From NCBI GenBank assembly GCA_907163375.1, contig CAJQUW010004422.1, positions 1 through 64,000 of the forward strand: a DNA stretch of 64,000 bases, read 5' to 3'. This document shows positions 11,501 to 26,500 of this stretch, one piece after another. The stretch comes from Prostheceraeus crozeri (Eukaryota; Platyhelminthes; Polycladida; Euryleptidae). The first letter of the stretch is position 1. Each line of letters starts with the position of its first letter. Under the pieces are notes generated by a model, which did not search any database, had not been told where the DNA came from, and saw only the letters and a program-made list of their open reading frames with translations. A program made the position numbers and the translations under genes.

Positions 11501-14500
11501 ATTTGTAAATTCAATAATCATCTTATCCTGCATGTGTGAGTCTACATGTTCACTTATGTCTTCGATACTCTCCTTCTAACTATGGAATTGGATTGCGCAA
11601 TTTTGTATGAGCTTGTATGTTTCACATGAGCTGTAGTGAGAACTAAAATTATATGATATCATTATGACAGGATTCTTCGCTTGAGGTGGATAGTCCGGCA
11701 GCCAGAACGAGTTTCTGCAGGGAACGAGGCCGAAAGCGAGACTTTCATAGAATGATGTACACCCTATGCCTACTACGAATCTGCACGTCTGCCGAGTTCT
11801 AGTGAGTTCCTCTTCTTGTCAGACAGGATCAAAGAAAAACACATGTAGATCTAATGGGATGCAGATTGCAGTTTCTGGCTAAAATGAAATTTTGTATGTT
11901 TTCTCTGATGAAACGAAAAGTAGTAAGCCCAGAGTCATAATTTTTGACACGGAATGTCTTCAGGTCATTTCCTATGATGTGCATGTGCTCTTATCATGCT
12001 TCTGATCGACAATGTATGTGAGAATGTGGTTGAATGTGGATAAAGTTGCTCACAATGTTTGTGTTTACCGACATGAAGAGGCTCGCGAAATCTAAATGTG
12101 TTTAGCTTTATAGACGGGGGTGCATGAAGATGAAAGGAAATGACCTGAAGACATTCCATGTCAAAAATTATGACTCTGTGCTTGTTACTTTTCGTCTAAT
12201 CAGAGAAAACATAGAAAATTTCATTTTAGCCAAAAACTGCAATCTGCGTCCCATTGGATTAACTTTTTTTTTGATCCTGTCTGACAAGAAGAGGAACTTA
12301 CTAGAACTCGGCAGACGCACCGATTCGTAGTAGGCATAGGGTGTACATCATTCTGTGAAAGTCTCATTTTCGGCCTCGTTCCCTGCAGAAACTCGTCTGG
12401 CTGCCAGACTAAGAGAAGCACATGATCCTCCAATCAAGTCGTCACATTGAAAATGTGTTTGTGTGAAAGGTGCTTAGTTCTAGTCTTGGATGTGTGAAGT
12501 TATATGAAATTGGGCTAACTCTTCTTTTGAATTCTGACTTAAAGTTGTAGAAACTGAGAATTTTGCAGCCGATTGCTTGTTAAAGATTCTTAAAGATTGT
12601 GTTACAAAAAGTGGTATTTGTTTACATGGAGGTACATTGTTTACATGGAAGTGCACATACTGCAGCTGCAGTCGCTCGAAAAGTAATGAATATTGTGTTA
12701 GAGGCAGAGGATAGTCGTTCTTTTCTTGGCGTTTCAATCCTAACCAACTCCCCTCTCTTTTGACTGTTGCTGAAAATACGTGTGTAAAATTGATGCTTGC
12801 TATTGTTAAGCATGACGAGCATTTAGTGCGTGGCTTGTTTAATACTCGTTATGCAGGACATACTCGAAGTACCCAGCTCCTGGTCGTTCGTTTTGGGCGA
12901 ACGACCCGCTTCAGTCAATCTTTTGTAAAATACTGGAAATTTGTGACTTGTTAGAGTATCCATGTCATTTTGCACGTGTAATATGTCTGCATTTTGTGAA
13001 TTGTTTGCTTCCACCGAATTACCAAGTGAATCGAATAAAGTAATCATTCATCATATTGTACATCTTTACATTTGGAAGGTGAAAAATGCTAGCTCAGTCG
13101 GGACAACTATATGATAAGATTCCTTTGATACGAACAATAACCGCTGATCGTGTACATGTATATGTACTTTCTGTGGAAATATTCATTCAGTAAAACCAAA
13201 CTATGCTTATTGCGCGATTCATGCACTTAGGGATAACATCATTGCTAAAAGCTTGAATTCATTCATTTCTGTCATATTCAAAGTAAATTCAGCATTAATG
13301 ACGCACTTGAGTGTAAATATCAAAATGTCACCAGCTCGGAAATCTGCTGTTACCCAATGACCACCAAATTGACTCGTTATCTCTTCGCTATCCTCCGTGA
13401 ACCAGCCACTTCCTTCAAATTTCATGTCATCCAAATCTATTGATCCGTATGTCGATTGTAGGGGTTTGAAGCTGAAAATCAATGACAGAAAAGGAATATA
13501 GTTTATGCCAATGAGGAATGAGATGTTTGCATGTTATGAATGAGAATGATGAATCTTGCATGAGGAACATATATGAAAAACAAAAAGAGTTTCGTTTTAA
13601 AAGCTATTTCACTTATTTCTCCAATTTCATCTGAAATGTTCTTTTTACTCTCTGGAAAAATTGAGAAAAGACGCATATGCCAGCTTGTCCACGGACGATA
13701 CGATTTGTAGACAGCCCAATCTATATGCCTAAGAATATTTGCTGCCGCTAATAAAAGAGGAGGCGGCGATCATCACATAAGATTTTCGAAGTTTAATCGC
13801 TTTGATTCAATGTCGTGGAACCAACGAATTTGCATGCGTGAATGAATTATGTAAAATTATATGATTAAATTATTGATGTCACGTGCATCTACATTTAAAT
13901 TTGAAAGGGCTTGTAGTAATTCTTATCAATCGGCAATTAAACGATTATCTTAGTGAATTAGTGGGTTACAGAGACGTCGGTCGGTCTTGACTTCTTCGGC
14001 CGTTTCCAACCATGCTTCAGTCACTTATATTTAAGTTGTGAATGTGTTGGGTATTACAAGTTTTTCTGTGCTGTTTTTAATCAAAATATAAATGGTTTAT
14101 TTAAATTCCACACATTATTCATTTTGTCATAGCTTTCATAGAAAATGATAGATGAGGGCGCAGCAGTGTACCGTACATAAAGCCTAAATGTACCTACACG
14201 ACCTATATGTAAAAACTACATGTATATGCAAAGCAGACTTTCGCTGATTTGATGACAGTAATCTGGATAGTACGTTACTCCGTGAAAGCGTGAACTTTCT
14301 TTTTCGCATTTTATTTTAATTCGTATACTGAGACGAAATACTACTCTAGATAGAATATTAAATAATGCAGCTTTATAGCAAGGCATGAATCACAATCGAC
14401 CTTCATTATTGACCCAACATTTAAAATCACTACTTGGTATTACTTTTTTTGGTGAAGTTTGTAATCACAACTTTTTTTAATATAAAATGGTTTTAATACA

Positions 14501-17500
14501 ACTTTCGTTTTTTGTTGGTTTTGAAAATTTCGAATAATGACATCCCACACAATAATTACATATACCAACTAACTACTAGCTGCAGTATCATATTCCCAAC
14601 TCTCGTGGGTTTCTTTTTGGTTTTCAAATGAATTTTACATTCAATAATTGCACGTGTACACAATTTATGCAATAATGCTCAGTTACCACATAATGTACGC
14701 ATAAGGCACGATCACCATGTATGTACTTACTAAATAAGGCTTCTGATTTCTGTAACTCAGGTTTCTATTTAATAGCTGTATTGTCAAATAGAGAAAATAG
14801 CAGTTTCAAAATAATGTCTTATAAAAGCATAAAGCACGGTTTTTAAACATGGGATCAAACCCGGGTTTTGTGCAGTTTTCCCAAAGAGTTTTTAAAGCTG
14901 CACTTTTGAAAATGAGTTCCATACTCTGATAATAGACGCGGTTGTACAACTTCGCATGTAAATCTTGCTTTCAAACATGTTTTTGTTATCTCGTTTTTAG
15001 TATTTTTATGATCATGCTTTTAAACAAATTGACACATTGTGCATAATATACTAGCCAAGATCGCTGTAACTGACGAGTCTGGTGTAGAATAAGTGATAGG
15101 GATCTTAATGTTATGTTACCTTAAAGTTGCCTTAACTCTCGCTATGTCCTGCTGCAGCGGAGGACGCAATAATTTTCAAAGAATTATGTATATATGTAGT
15201 GCGGCTGTGCACCGGTGTACCGGCTCACCTGCTTGCACCAATGCCTGGGCCAGTGCACCGAAGTGTGCGAATTTTGATCAAATTGATTTTTGCTGTGTAA
15301 TTTCAATCATACATGTATATAACTCGCTTTATATGCGATCTTAGTCAGCAAATTTGAGAGAAAAATACCATTAGCGTGCATTATAGTTATTATCCAACTT
15401 AGAAATCATTATAAATTCAATTTAAACTTTAAATTTCTGCATCATGAAATTGAAGCCTTTTGAAATCACGGCTATATCATATAGCAACCGATGCAGTCCC
15501 TGATGTTGAAAAATGAATGTGAAAAGGGACGAAAATCATAAAATTCAAGCTCATAATAAGTCATTTAAGCCACGAACTCTCAATTACCAGAAACTCAGGA
15601 TTTTGGAATCTCATGGTGCATACTGTGTACTATTATTATACTGTAACATTGTCACACCATAGAGAGACCGCATGAAACCGACTTATGTCGACATGTCAAC
15701 CTTCTTGTATAGTACACGTAATTTGCAGACATGGGAAAAATTGCCACGAACATTTCTACGTTTCCTGATGTTTTCATGTACTTTGAAAAAAGAATAAAGA
15801 TAAGTACTGCCTTAATCAGATATGTTTCTAAAAGAATCAATTCAAAACCTGATGCCGCGTCCTCCACTGACTTATCAATTTAGTATAACATTCTTTGTTG
15901 CATAGCCATATGATTTCTGCTTTCATCCAGTTTTGAAGATTTTAACTAGAGCTATGATGAGACTCATGGGTTAAATGAGCTGAAAATCACTTGCAAGTTT
16001 TGGCAAAACTAAACTAAAAAAAGGCCCATGTACGTTTGTTTCACATTATTTAACACTATTCTAAATTTCCCACTACTTTATGCAATTTGCATCACATCAT
16101 AAAATAAATGAACATTCATTATGAATGATAAAGGCTAAACCTTCTAGATTGTGAAGTTTTAGCTGCCTATCACACGACAACCTAGAACGTGAAGCAAATT
16201 GCATTTCGTCTATACTTTAGCAAGGGCTTCAGCGTAACCTTGTAAAATGTTTGGTGCACCGGTGCAGTGCACTGTAAACTGTAGGGCACGCAGTCATAAT
16301 TTGGTGCCCGTTGGTGCCTATTGATGGCTGAAGGTACTAATAGGCACCAAACCAAATATTTGTTTATCTGGTCAAATCCACACAAAGAAAAATTTCTTTA
16401 TTTACGATAAATAATTAGGAAGGGAATTTATTCGATATCAAGCCATCTAAAATTCAAATTACTCAATTCGGCAAATCAAAATCTCAATTGGTTGAGTCTC
16501 TAACATTCTTTCATTCTTCTATCCGTGAAGTATTGTCCAGTAATAAGCATCCAGTATGATATAAGCATACATCCAAGTAAAGTTATGAATGCATGTCTCC
16601 GTCATTGAAGGTGGTTTATTTCACACATCAAAGAAACTTTTGAAGCTGCCGACATAATTAATATGTTGGTCAATTGAGAAGAAGCGATGAAATAATCCTG
16701 GGGAAACAATTTACAAGCAAAAACATTGTTTTTAGCTTTAATTAATTCATTTGATATATTGAATGATTGCTGGCATAAATAAAGATTTAATCCCGCTGAT
16801 CGTTATCTTTGTGACTTAAAATTGATCTTCCATCAAAGATAGCATTGTTCTTCAAAAGCCGAACTATGCAGCTGTAGATGATTCCCGCATGCAGTTTGAG
16901 TTGTTCTTGTTAACCGTCTAAAAATTCAAATTCGCACCTTTGTTAGATTTCATGATAACTTTTCAAAGAGAATCCCGCATTTTATGAAGTCGGACGGATG
17001 CACATTTCTTATTATATCCCTACTCGTTGAGGGATTTTTTATTTTGAGTTGAAGTTGTCATTCCAGATATAACTTTGTCATTCAACTGTGCAGCTGCGTT
17101 TCATTTCATACTAGTCGTTCAAGCATAGGTCTGAATTTCGTTCATTCTCTGTTCTGTTTGAAATACGACATGCATGAAAAGTAATCAGAAATATCTACTA
17201 AATTCATCGATACTTGTAAAAAACAGATGTGTGAATGTTTTGAGGGTGCCATCTCCATTTATTCTAACGATATGCTTCACCCGCTCTCGGTCGCATTTGA
17301 CTCGGGACTGAACAGTGCCTTGTGTAACACAGAACTCAACAAATGGACAATGAGCGTGTGCTCCGAATTTTTCCGGTATTGTACATTCAACGTGATGCTC
17401 CAGATCTCTGTGAACAAAAAGGCTTACTTCTTCCGTGGTGATTTTTAGCGTTGTAAATGAGCAACGAGATTCTACTATCTTTCTTTGTAAATAATACATT

Positions 17501-20500
17501 CCGCTTCGTTTTTAAGCAAATGGTTTGAATGATACGCCACTGATATCTATTCTGACTGTCATCTTCCTTATTACACACATATATATTTTTTTATGTTTAG
17601 TAAAACACATTTTTCTTCTTCACCCACTTGTATTTTTGCCATAGACGATTTAGTAATAAAAAATAAAAATGTCGACTTTATTAATGACAGTAACCTGCGT
17701 AAATTAAGAAAACTTACTAACGAATACCAATTACCAATTAAAATTATTCCTAAGCCTGGAAAACAATTAAAACACAATTTGAATACTTTCAGTAAAAACA
17801 TCAATGATTGCTCTTGCAATATTTGTAAGTCGAATCCCCACATCAACAATTGTTACATTAAACACGTCGTCTATAAATTCACTTGCAATATCTGCGGTGA
17901 ATTTTACATTGGTTCTACCAATCGTCCGCTCAATAATCGTTTTAAAGAACATCAATACAGTATTAAGAGTAAAGACAACAAAAGTGCCCTATCTGATCAT
18001 GTTCGCTTTGTCCATTCTGAATATGACAATGCCACTATTGATATGTTTAGAATTGAAATCATTGATCAACAACTTAATCCTTTGAGAACTAGAGTGTCCG
18101 AAGCAGAATACATTAGAAGACTTCAACCAAAAATCAATCGCAAACATGAGCGAGTCACATGAACGTTCGTTCGCGGATACATATTTAAGCCATTCTTTTG
18201 TTGGCCGGCCGTTCCCCAGATGAAGAGTGTGGTCACTCGAAACGTCGGGCGTGTAAAAAAAAATTTTTATTTTTTATTACTAAATCGTCTATGGCAAAAA
18301 TACAAGTGGGTGAAGAAGAAAAATGTGTTTTACTAAACATAAAAAAATGGAAAACGTCCACCCGTACGCTGCCATCAATTACACACATATATAATCAGGT
18401 CCACCTGACAGAGAGCGGGTGATAAATGCTTTTAGAATTGAACATCAACAAGAATGAGGCCTTATTCTATATTTATGAATTAGTCACGGGAGCGAATTTC
18501 TTCCGGTACCTCTACAATCACTACCTTTAATATTATAAGTTGTATTGTCATATTATGAATTAATTTCATTAACTGTACATATCAAGAGTGCATATATATC
18601 CTGTGTCTATATCAAAATCATCTCAGAAATTGTCAGTTAGAGAACAACCTACACTGTTAACTGTAGGGCATCAATTTAGGCACGACGCCAAAATTTCGTG
18701 TTAGTTAGCGCTAAGTTAGTGCCTTTCTAGTGCTTCGAGGCACCAGTAGGCGCCACAAGACACTACTAGGCACCGAACCAAATATTGTTTTATCCAATGA
18801 AATCGAAGGAAAAATCAATGGGCACGAACTCGGCACTATGAACTTCGTGCCTAGTCGTGCCTTATGTTGGTTAGGATTAATGCCTAAATTTCGTCCAATT
18901 CAAGTGAAATTTCGTGTCCTAGAGTTTACAGTGTACATGGAGGCTACAAATGTGTGCAAATAAAAAATATCAGAGAAGATTTGGCAAATGCATTCTGTGT
19001 GCTAAATTTAGGGAATGCAAATATGCGCACAGATGAAGCATTACTTCTGAATTAAAGTAATCTACAAAATAGAAATTTGAAAAATCTACCTTGGCAGTTG
19101 ATTTGAACCTTGACACATAACCAAGCCTCCCACTTCAACAGGAATGTCATCAAATGGAATCCAGCAAGTTAGTGTCCGAGGAGTTCCTTTAGACATGTAA
19201 ACGTTATCCAAATGAGCTCCAGTAAATCCATTCATATGCATCGCTCTGAAATTAAAGCAAGTAAATGCCTGACGTCACTTCATTATTTCTACAGTTTACT
19301 GAAGAGCAGGTGCAAAAGCATCGAAAATCAACTGCAAACAGGTAAAAAACAGGTGCAAAAGCATCATCACAGGAAAGCGTTGTAGGAAAATGTTCGTTAG
19401 CCCCACACTGTAAACTGTAGGGCACTAATTTAGGCTCGAAGCCGACATTTCGTGCCAGTTAGCGCCTAGTTAGTGCCTTTCTAGTGCTTCGAGGTACAAG
19501 TAGGCGCCGCTAGGCACTAATAGGCACCAAATATTTGTTTATTAAATGAAAGCGAAGGAAAAATCAATGTACATGTACACGAACTCGGCACTATGAACTT
19601 CGTGCCTACTCGTGCCTTGTGTTGGTTAGAATTGATGCCTAAATTTCGTGCCCTAGAGTTTACAGTACATTGCTGGATTTGAGCTTGATATCAGTAGGGA
19701 GGAAGTTTCGACCGTAAGTTTTTTAGGTTAACGTCGTTACCAAAACGTCGTCGTGATCAAAAGCAAGAGGACATCGATTCTTAGCATCACTCTCATCTTC
19801 GCACTTAGAACGCCCACGAATAATTTTGAAAATATTTTTACCATAGATGCGATAAGGAGGAGATACATATACCTATTTGATGCTTGAAAGGGACTCTTCA
19901 ATGCATGCATTTGGTGATGCCCGTATGAAGTCAAAAAAGGTCCGTAGATAACCTTGTGCATCAGGTCTGCGCATGTGAAGATCCCAATAAATATTCTTCA
20001 GAGGGCTATTCTGTAATGTATTGCAACTATAAGACCTATAATGAATTTACAAAGATCGGACTTCTATCAATATTTACAGAGTGAAAGGTATATGATGCTC
20101 CTATACCTGATTTTCTGGATTGTAAGGGATTTTATATATTTTAATATGAATGAAGTAGGTACCATGTGTGCGTCGTCGACAATATCCTGAAAGAAACAAG
20201 ATAGCATATTGTACTCCACTCTTTATTTGTGATGATTTCGTTGCGTTTAATTATTCCATTAAGCATTTTCTGCTTCTCAAATTCATTTGTCATCTTTCTG
20301 AACAAAGAAAGTTAATTATTGGTGATTAGACTATTAAGCATATGAAGAATCGTGAGGTAATTAGGCCTACATCTGTCAATGTTGCTCATTCACAAAAGTA
20401 ATCAATCAATGCTGTTGAGGCAATGTATGGCCTATCTATCGGAAATATTCTTCCCCCTCAAAGGAGGAAGTCACATCTTCAGTACAAGGATGAGGCAGTA

Positions 20501-23500
20501 CAGGGGAACTTCCCCACATTCCTTCCCCTCAAATCCGACACTGGTTAGCCGACGCCCGACATCAATATTTTTCACAGCGCGCCCCACCAGTGGGGATGAA
20601 TTTCGTGCCCCTGCTGATCCTCCAAACTATAATACCAATTTTGCCAAGCCATACATCAATCGAATGGGCATTGGAGGGGATTCGGAAAAACAACATTCTT
20701 TTTACTTTTAAGGTCATCCATGGGCTGACGTGAAGGTCAAAGGTCAAAAAACGTCAAGTTTTGCCAAATTTCCATTAGATCACTGTTTGAAATGGAAAAT
20801 GACAGCAAAAACTAATAAACCATTAATCGAAAGATCCTGTCAATGTGGTTGATAAAATGATGATAATTAATCACTCTGAGATCGCATCATTGTATTAGAT
20901 GAGGTCAAAGGTCAAATAATTGAAACTTTTAGTTCAACTCAAATTTCACACAAAAATCGCACATTTTAGTATTTTGTTTCTGCAAGTGAAGAGACAACCG
21001 AATTCGGTGAACTTCTCTGATATGCTAAAAATATGATATTATCTGATTCTGAAAATTTTCAATAATTGCTGGTTAGATGCACAATTAACAAGTACAAAAT
21101 ACAAAAGAATCATATCTGAAAGTTGAATTTCAAATTTCAAGCATATAATTTCAAATTTAAAAACCTTGCATTTATGAATATCTTTATATTGATAGAAAGA
21201 ATTCTTTATGTAATCTCAACCTATTTCATCAAGAATTGGTCCCGCAATATGCACTAGAAGTGAAAATGCGCCACCGAAATCAGCCAAAATATTCCAAACA
21301 TTCTAATTTTAAAATAGATCTCACGCCAAAAGTATAGTGCAAAATTTATTTTCCTTCCGTCAAAAGTTGCATAATACGTAGAAACTAAGTTCTTAGAAAT
21401 CTGGTGGCCATAGATTGCTTGGTTTAAAAGATATTCAAAAAATTCACCAGGAGAGGTGGCGAAAACGTCACCCAGTGGGGCGGTAGTTAGTATCAGATGA
21501 GATATCTTTGACGACGTCACTTAAAGAGGATTGACGACATCAGTTAAAATCCGTTGACGTCAGGGAAAAGTGAAATTGTCTTTCCGATTTTTCTGTTCAG
21601 ATTTCACAGAAGAATGATTATTATTACTTAGGCCAAATATCTAAATCTCTAGTATTACATCGATATCAAGTGATCACAGGAACCTGTTCATCCAATAGCA
21701 GGAATAGCTCGCACCAGTTGGCCTAGCTCGCTCTTTTTAACTTCAACAAAGTTCTCTTGTTAATACATGGTCCTACACAAATGGACAATCAAATAAATTG
21801 TTTAATTAAGAGTTCTGGAGGATACTGCAATTTCATGAAAATTGTTCCTAGTCTTTCGACTTCGACATGAAAATCTGACCATATTGATGCAAGTTTAAAA
21901 GCACGATCGATGTAGCATGGTTTTCAGCAGTGATCTTTTGTACACTTGGTTGACATGACTATGGTAGTGTAGCAGCAATCCACTGTTCGTCGGTTTCCGG
22001 AACACATCAGTTGAAAAAGCATTGTTCGCTTTTGTTATCATTGTGCCCAAGAATGATAAGGAATTATCATTTTCCAACTCCATTGTAAACTTCATGGATG
22101 GGTGAAGGTTGCTAAGAACATCTAGACATTTCCTTGCTTCAGTTGAATTTGAACAAATCACAAATGTGTCAGCGATTTACGAGTACCTCTTATAATATCT
22201 TGGTAGGGCATTTGATGATTGCAGATTTCCTTCCATTATTTATTTGCATTGTTTTCGTATCTGAATTGGAGGTCAGAATTGGAGGAGGGTAAACCATCGC
22301 AAGTCTTAGCATGATTTGATTCACCATACTTGAATTAGTCTTGCCAATCAAGTTGCTAACAAGCACAGCACTACATGAATTATCGTCGATTTTGTCATTG
22401 AATGCTTCTACGCGTATATCAAATAATAACTTACCTTAACCACTTAAAAGTGAAAGATTTCGCGGGTGAGCCGAAAATGCGTCCAAAGATATTGAATACT
22501 GAAAGAGAGAACAATTTCAAATATTAATTTTGCGAAAGCAATATTTTAAGTTGCCGTTACATTCAGTTCCCTCCAACACTTTCAAAACGATCTCACTGTG
22601 TGTTGTTTCATTTTTGCCCTGAAATAAGAAAGTGCCATATCACTCAAGCGAAATTCTTTTCTGATTTTAAAAAATTTTTAAAATTTCTTCGGTGAATTTA
22701 TTTGTCACGAAAAATGAAAATGAAAGAATTATGTTGTTGAAATTATTTGTTAAATAGTGGTGTATCTTTTTTTGGACATCAGTGGCTCTGCTTATGGTTT
22801 TGGACATTTAAAACAATAGAAGTGATCACTTTTTATCTTTGAAATGGGCAATCTGGAACACCGGAATATCTAATAAGTTGATGCACTGAAGAATTCTCAT
22901 CAACCCCATTTGTTACAATGGGATCTATTTAACACCCTCTGCTCTTTGTTTCAAATAGACCGGCAGACCTTTATTAAAATGTATCTTTCAGGAATGTTTC
23001 CTTTGTTTTTTCATGGTGTAATTGCTATACGATCATCCAATCACGTTCTCGAAAATGCATTTACGAAAATGCTTCCGATAATCTCTATATTTCAGCATTT
23101 GTGGCATGATATAATTATAATAGATTCATGAGATGTGTTTACTTAGGCACTCAAAATTTATTTCTACTCATCAATTTAGAAATAATTTCTCACTACACTC
23201 ACTCAAATATCTTCATAATGCATTTGTAAATTTCAAAAGGATTTTCCTTGACTAAATTTGTTTATGTATTAATTTGTTACACCAACATCAAGGGTGTAGG
23301 CTAACAGTGATGAAATAATAACAATTTGTGTTATGATAACAATTCATCTTAAGCAATATTTAGGTCCTGAATGTGACGCTCTCATTTTCTCTTTGTTCAA
23401 TAAAACTTGGAAATGCATTTCAGATGGGCTTGTGTCAATTACTGATGAAATGCAACTGATTACATTACAATTTAGTCCGTTCAATTCAGTTACACTTTAT

Positions 23501-26500
23501 TTACTTTCTAAGTACTTCAGATAATTACCGGCACTATGAATCTTCTCATACAATTGTTCCCTGAAAAAACAGATCACTCGTAGCATCGATGTTAAATTAC
23601 CGCCGTTTTATTCTTCCACGAAGTGTTTTCGCCTTACATGTCTCTACCAAGATTCAAACTGAAGATGTGGTGATATCGAGACTACCTCTGCTAAGATTGA
23701 AATATCTAAAGCGATGCTTCTAGAAGAATTTATTTGCCTTTCTTTTCCAAGTAAGAAGCTAAGTAATACCTGTGTTTACATTTTCCGATCAGCAATTTAG
23801 TTTGTGGAAAAGGAATATTATGACAACGCATTATTGACGACGATAGTAAAGTAGGTTAATTTAGGCTGCTTGCTAAGTGAATATTTAGCAGTGATGAATG
23901 ACTGAAATAATTGAAATTGCTGTTCAATTAGATGGCTAAAAATAATGTATATAATTGATTACAATTGATAATTACAGTTAATGTAATTAGTTATCAAAAA
24001 GGTCAGTGAAGGTTCTATGTTAGACATCTACTGATCGTGGTTATCTACAAATAAGATCACTGAGTAATGTCTTATGCTTAAGTTGGTTATTGTACTCGCA
24101 TTTAATAACTTCGCTAATTGATGATCAAAATAAGAGCTGTCACAATGAACATAAAAAGGGATAGAATTTCTTGTATGTGTGGTATGATATCTCTAATATG
24201 CATCTTATTGTTTAACACATTATACACTGCTTCAATAATCATACATGATTAATTTTTTTTAAAATATATCTTTGTTTTTCATTTCTGACTAAGGTGCATG
24301 TAGAGGATAGCGAGAGAAATATTGCTAATGCCAAAAGTTGATACACACCAATATGACTCAGTCCTTAATATTAGAAAGTTGTTATAAAATAAATTGTTAT
24401 TTCATTAATTGTTCAAATTCTTAGTTTTATTTCTTCTTTTCAAACTCAAAGCGAAAAATGGAAAGCGGCTGAAAATATGTTGTTTAGGAAAAGATTATTT
24501 TTAATTTGGTCTGACGGATGAGATAGAAATTGACATACTTTTACACTTCTAAAAACACTTCCTAAACTCTTCCATGCTCTCTAAGAGGCTAGTGGACGTC
24601 AATTAGTTTATTAACAATACACTCAGTCCACTTCTTTCTGCAATTGACCAGTTACGAGATCGTGATTGAGATTCTTCAGATATTTTTATCATCATTCGTG
24701 AACTGATAAAGTGGGATTTATTGGACAATTCCATTTGTTCGTACGTTACATTTTGCAACATATTTATGTGTATATATTTTGATAGAAGAAGGATAATTAT
24801 TAGCAACTGTTGCAATGCACCTGCAAATACTTGTCGTCAATACGTGCAAACTTGATTCTTTCATATTTTCATATATGTATATATATATCATAAGTAATCG
24901 CCATGAGACTTAATAATAAAGATAAATTAAAAAAATCAACGTAGTCTCAAGATAGAATTGTTTATTCACGAATTTTCGTCTAAGACTTCATCAGGTGAAC
25001 GAAGTAATTACATCGTTCACATTTACATCGATCACATTTACTTCGTTCACCTGATGAAGTCTTAGACGAAAATTCGTGAATAAACAATTCTATCTTGAGA
25101 CTACGTTGATTTTTTTAATTTATCTGTATATATATATATATATATATATATACACTGTATATATATATATATATCATGGAGAAAAAAATGTTCAAATTCA
25201 CCGTTCGTACGTTTCACTCAGGCGATACGAAAAACACGTACCATTATGCTATCAACATTATCTGCTCTCCTATAAATAATAGAAAGCAAATGTTTCCCAG
25301 AAATATAATTGATGATCCACTTTAGTGCGCGAATGCATAGTTGTTATGATCAAGCAACTGGATGAGCTTCACGATGCATCTAAAAAACGTTCCTACGTTA
25401 CATAGTAAAGATGATCATTTCAGCACTATCCCTAAATTGATTGATAACATCACAAAAAAACATTGGTCGCAATCCCAAACAAGCATCTGAATATATGTGC
25501 ATTACCTTAGCATTATATAACATCATGTTAACTTACAAGTAGTGTGCATCAGTAGTAACTATAGGAACACTCCAAGTAGGCATGTTTCTCAACATCACAC
25601 ATCTGCATCACAGCATTTAGCAAATGCTCTCATGTATGGACAACACTCAGTAGCATTCATTGGATTCTATGAGAATCTCTGAACATGGTGCGGACGAAAT
25701 TTACAGAGATTCCAAAATACTATTTTGAACTTTTAATTTTAAGGAAGGCAATGATTATCCACAAACATCCTCAGCCGGCCTCAACTTCGAGTTCACTAAT
25801 TTGCCCGTCACATAAAGTGTCTGTTAGTCAATGCTACTTGGACATGTTTGCATCATCATAACAACCAAATTTTATTACCTCTTCCTTGTCAACTTATGAA
25901 TAGCTGCGGATAAATATTTGGGAGCGATGGAAATGCTTCATGCAATTCAGCAAGGCAGGCAATATACTTCATTTATAGTCGAGTTTATGCCTTTGAACTT
26001 CTTTACTAGTTGGTTGGTTAGGCATTTTTAGACATGGGCCATTTTTTAGGCTATATGCCTATACTCTTCAAGGTTCCATAATTCCTTTGCACGTGAACTT
26101 CTTTCTGTTGAGGATGGTTTCGCTTCATTCGAAATCATTTTCCACGCTTGGATAAACTCACTCATTCATAAACACCATTCATTCGATAGGCATGGTGAAA
26201 GCGCGGCCATATATAAGACACTTACTATTGCTGTGTATTTCATAATAAATATTAGAGTCGGTGCGTGATGTTGTCCAATAAAGTCACATAACCTATCGAA
26301 TCGGCGTCACTAACCATCAGACGCAGTCACCTAGATATCTCATAGTCATAGCACGCACGACTATCTTCAAAGGAGATTGTCAGAACGGAGTAAAGCACGG
26401 CTGTTGGTACAAGCTGTTTCCGAATAGGCCTATAATCGTTCGTACGTTACACAATGGCGCTGTGTCGCATTGCAACGAAAGATGCACGAATGACCTAGAG

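Larger units (their letters stand above)
24921..25124. repeat. perfect 87-bp inverted repeat carrying hammerhead-like motifs
   Basis: Arms 24921-25007 and 25038-25124 are exact reverse complements by eye, with a 30-base spacer. The spacer repeats CGTTCACATTTACAT-like words. Each arm holds one hammerhead-like motif. No mismatch over 87 bases implies a recent origin or gene conversion between the arms. A TA microsatellite follows immediately. Confidence 0.9.

Noticed and set aside
13219-13482. 87-codon minus-strand frame taken as a gene by itself
   Set aside because: Only 13307-13471 is PhyH exon 6; both ends of the frame are intron.
20379-20711. 110-codon plus-strand frame
   Set aside because: Lies in repeat-like sequence with a mirror frame on the other strand and no recognisable content.
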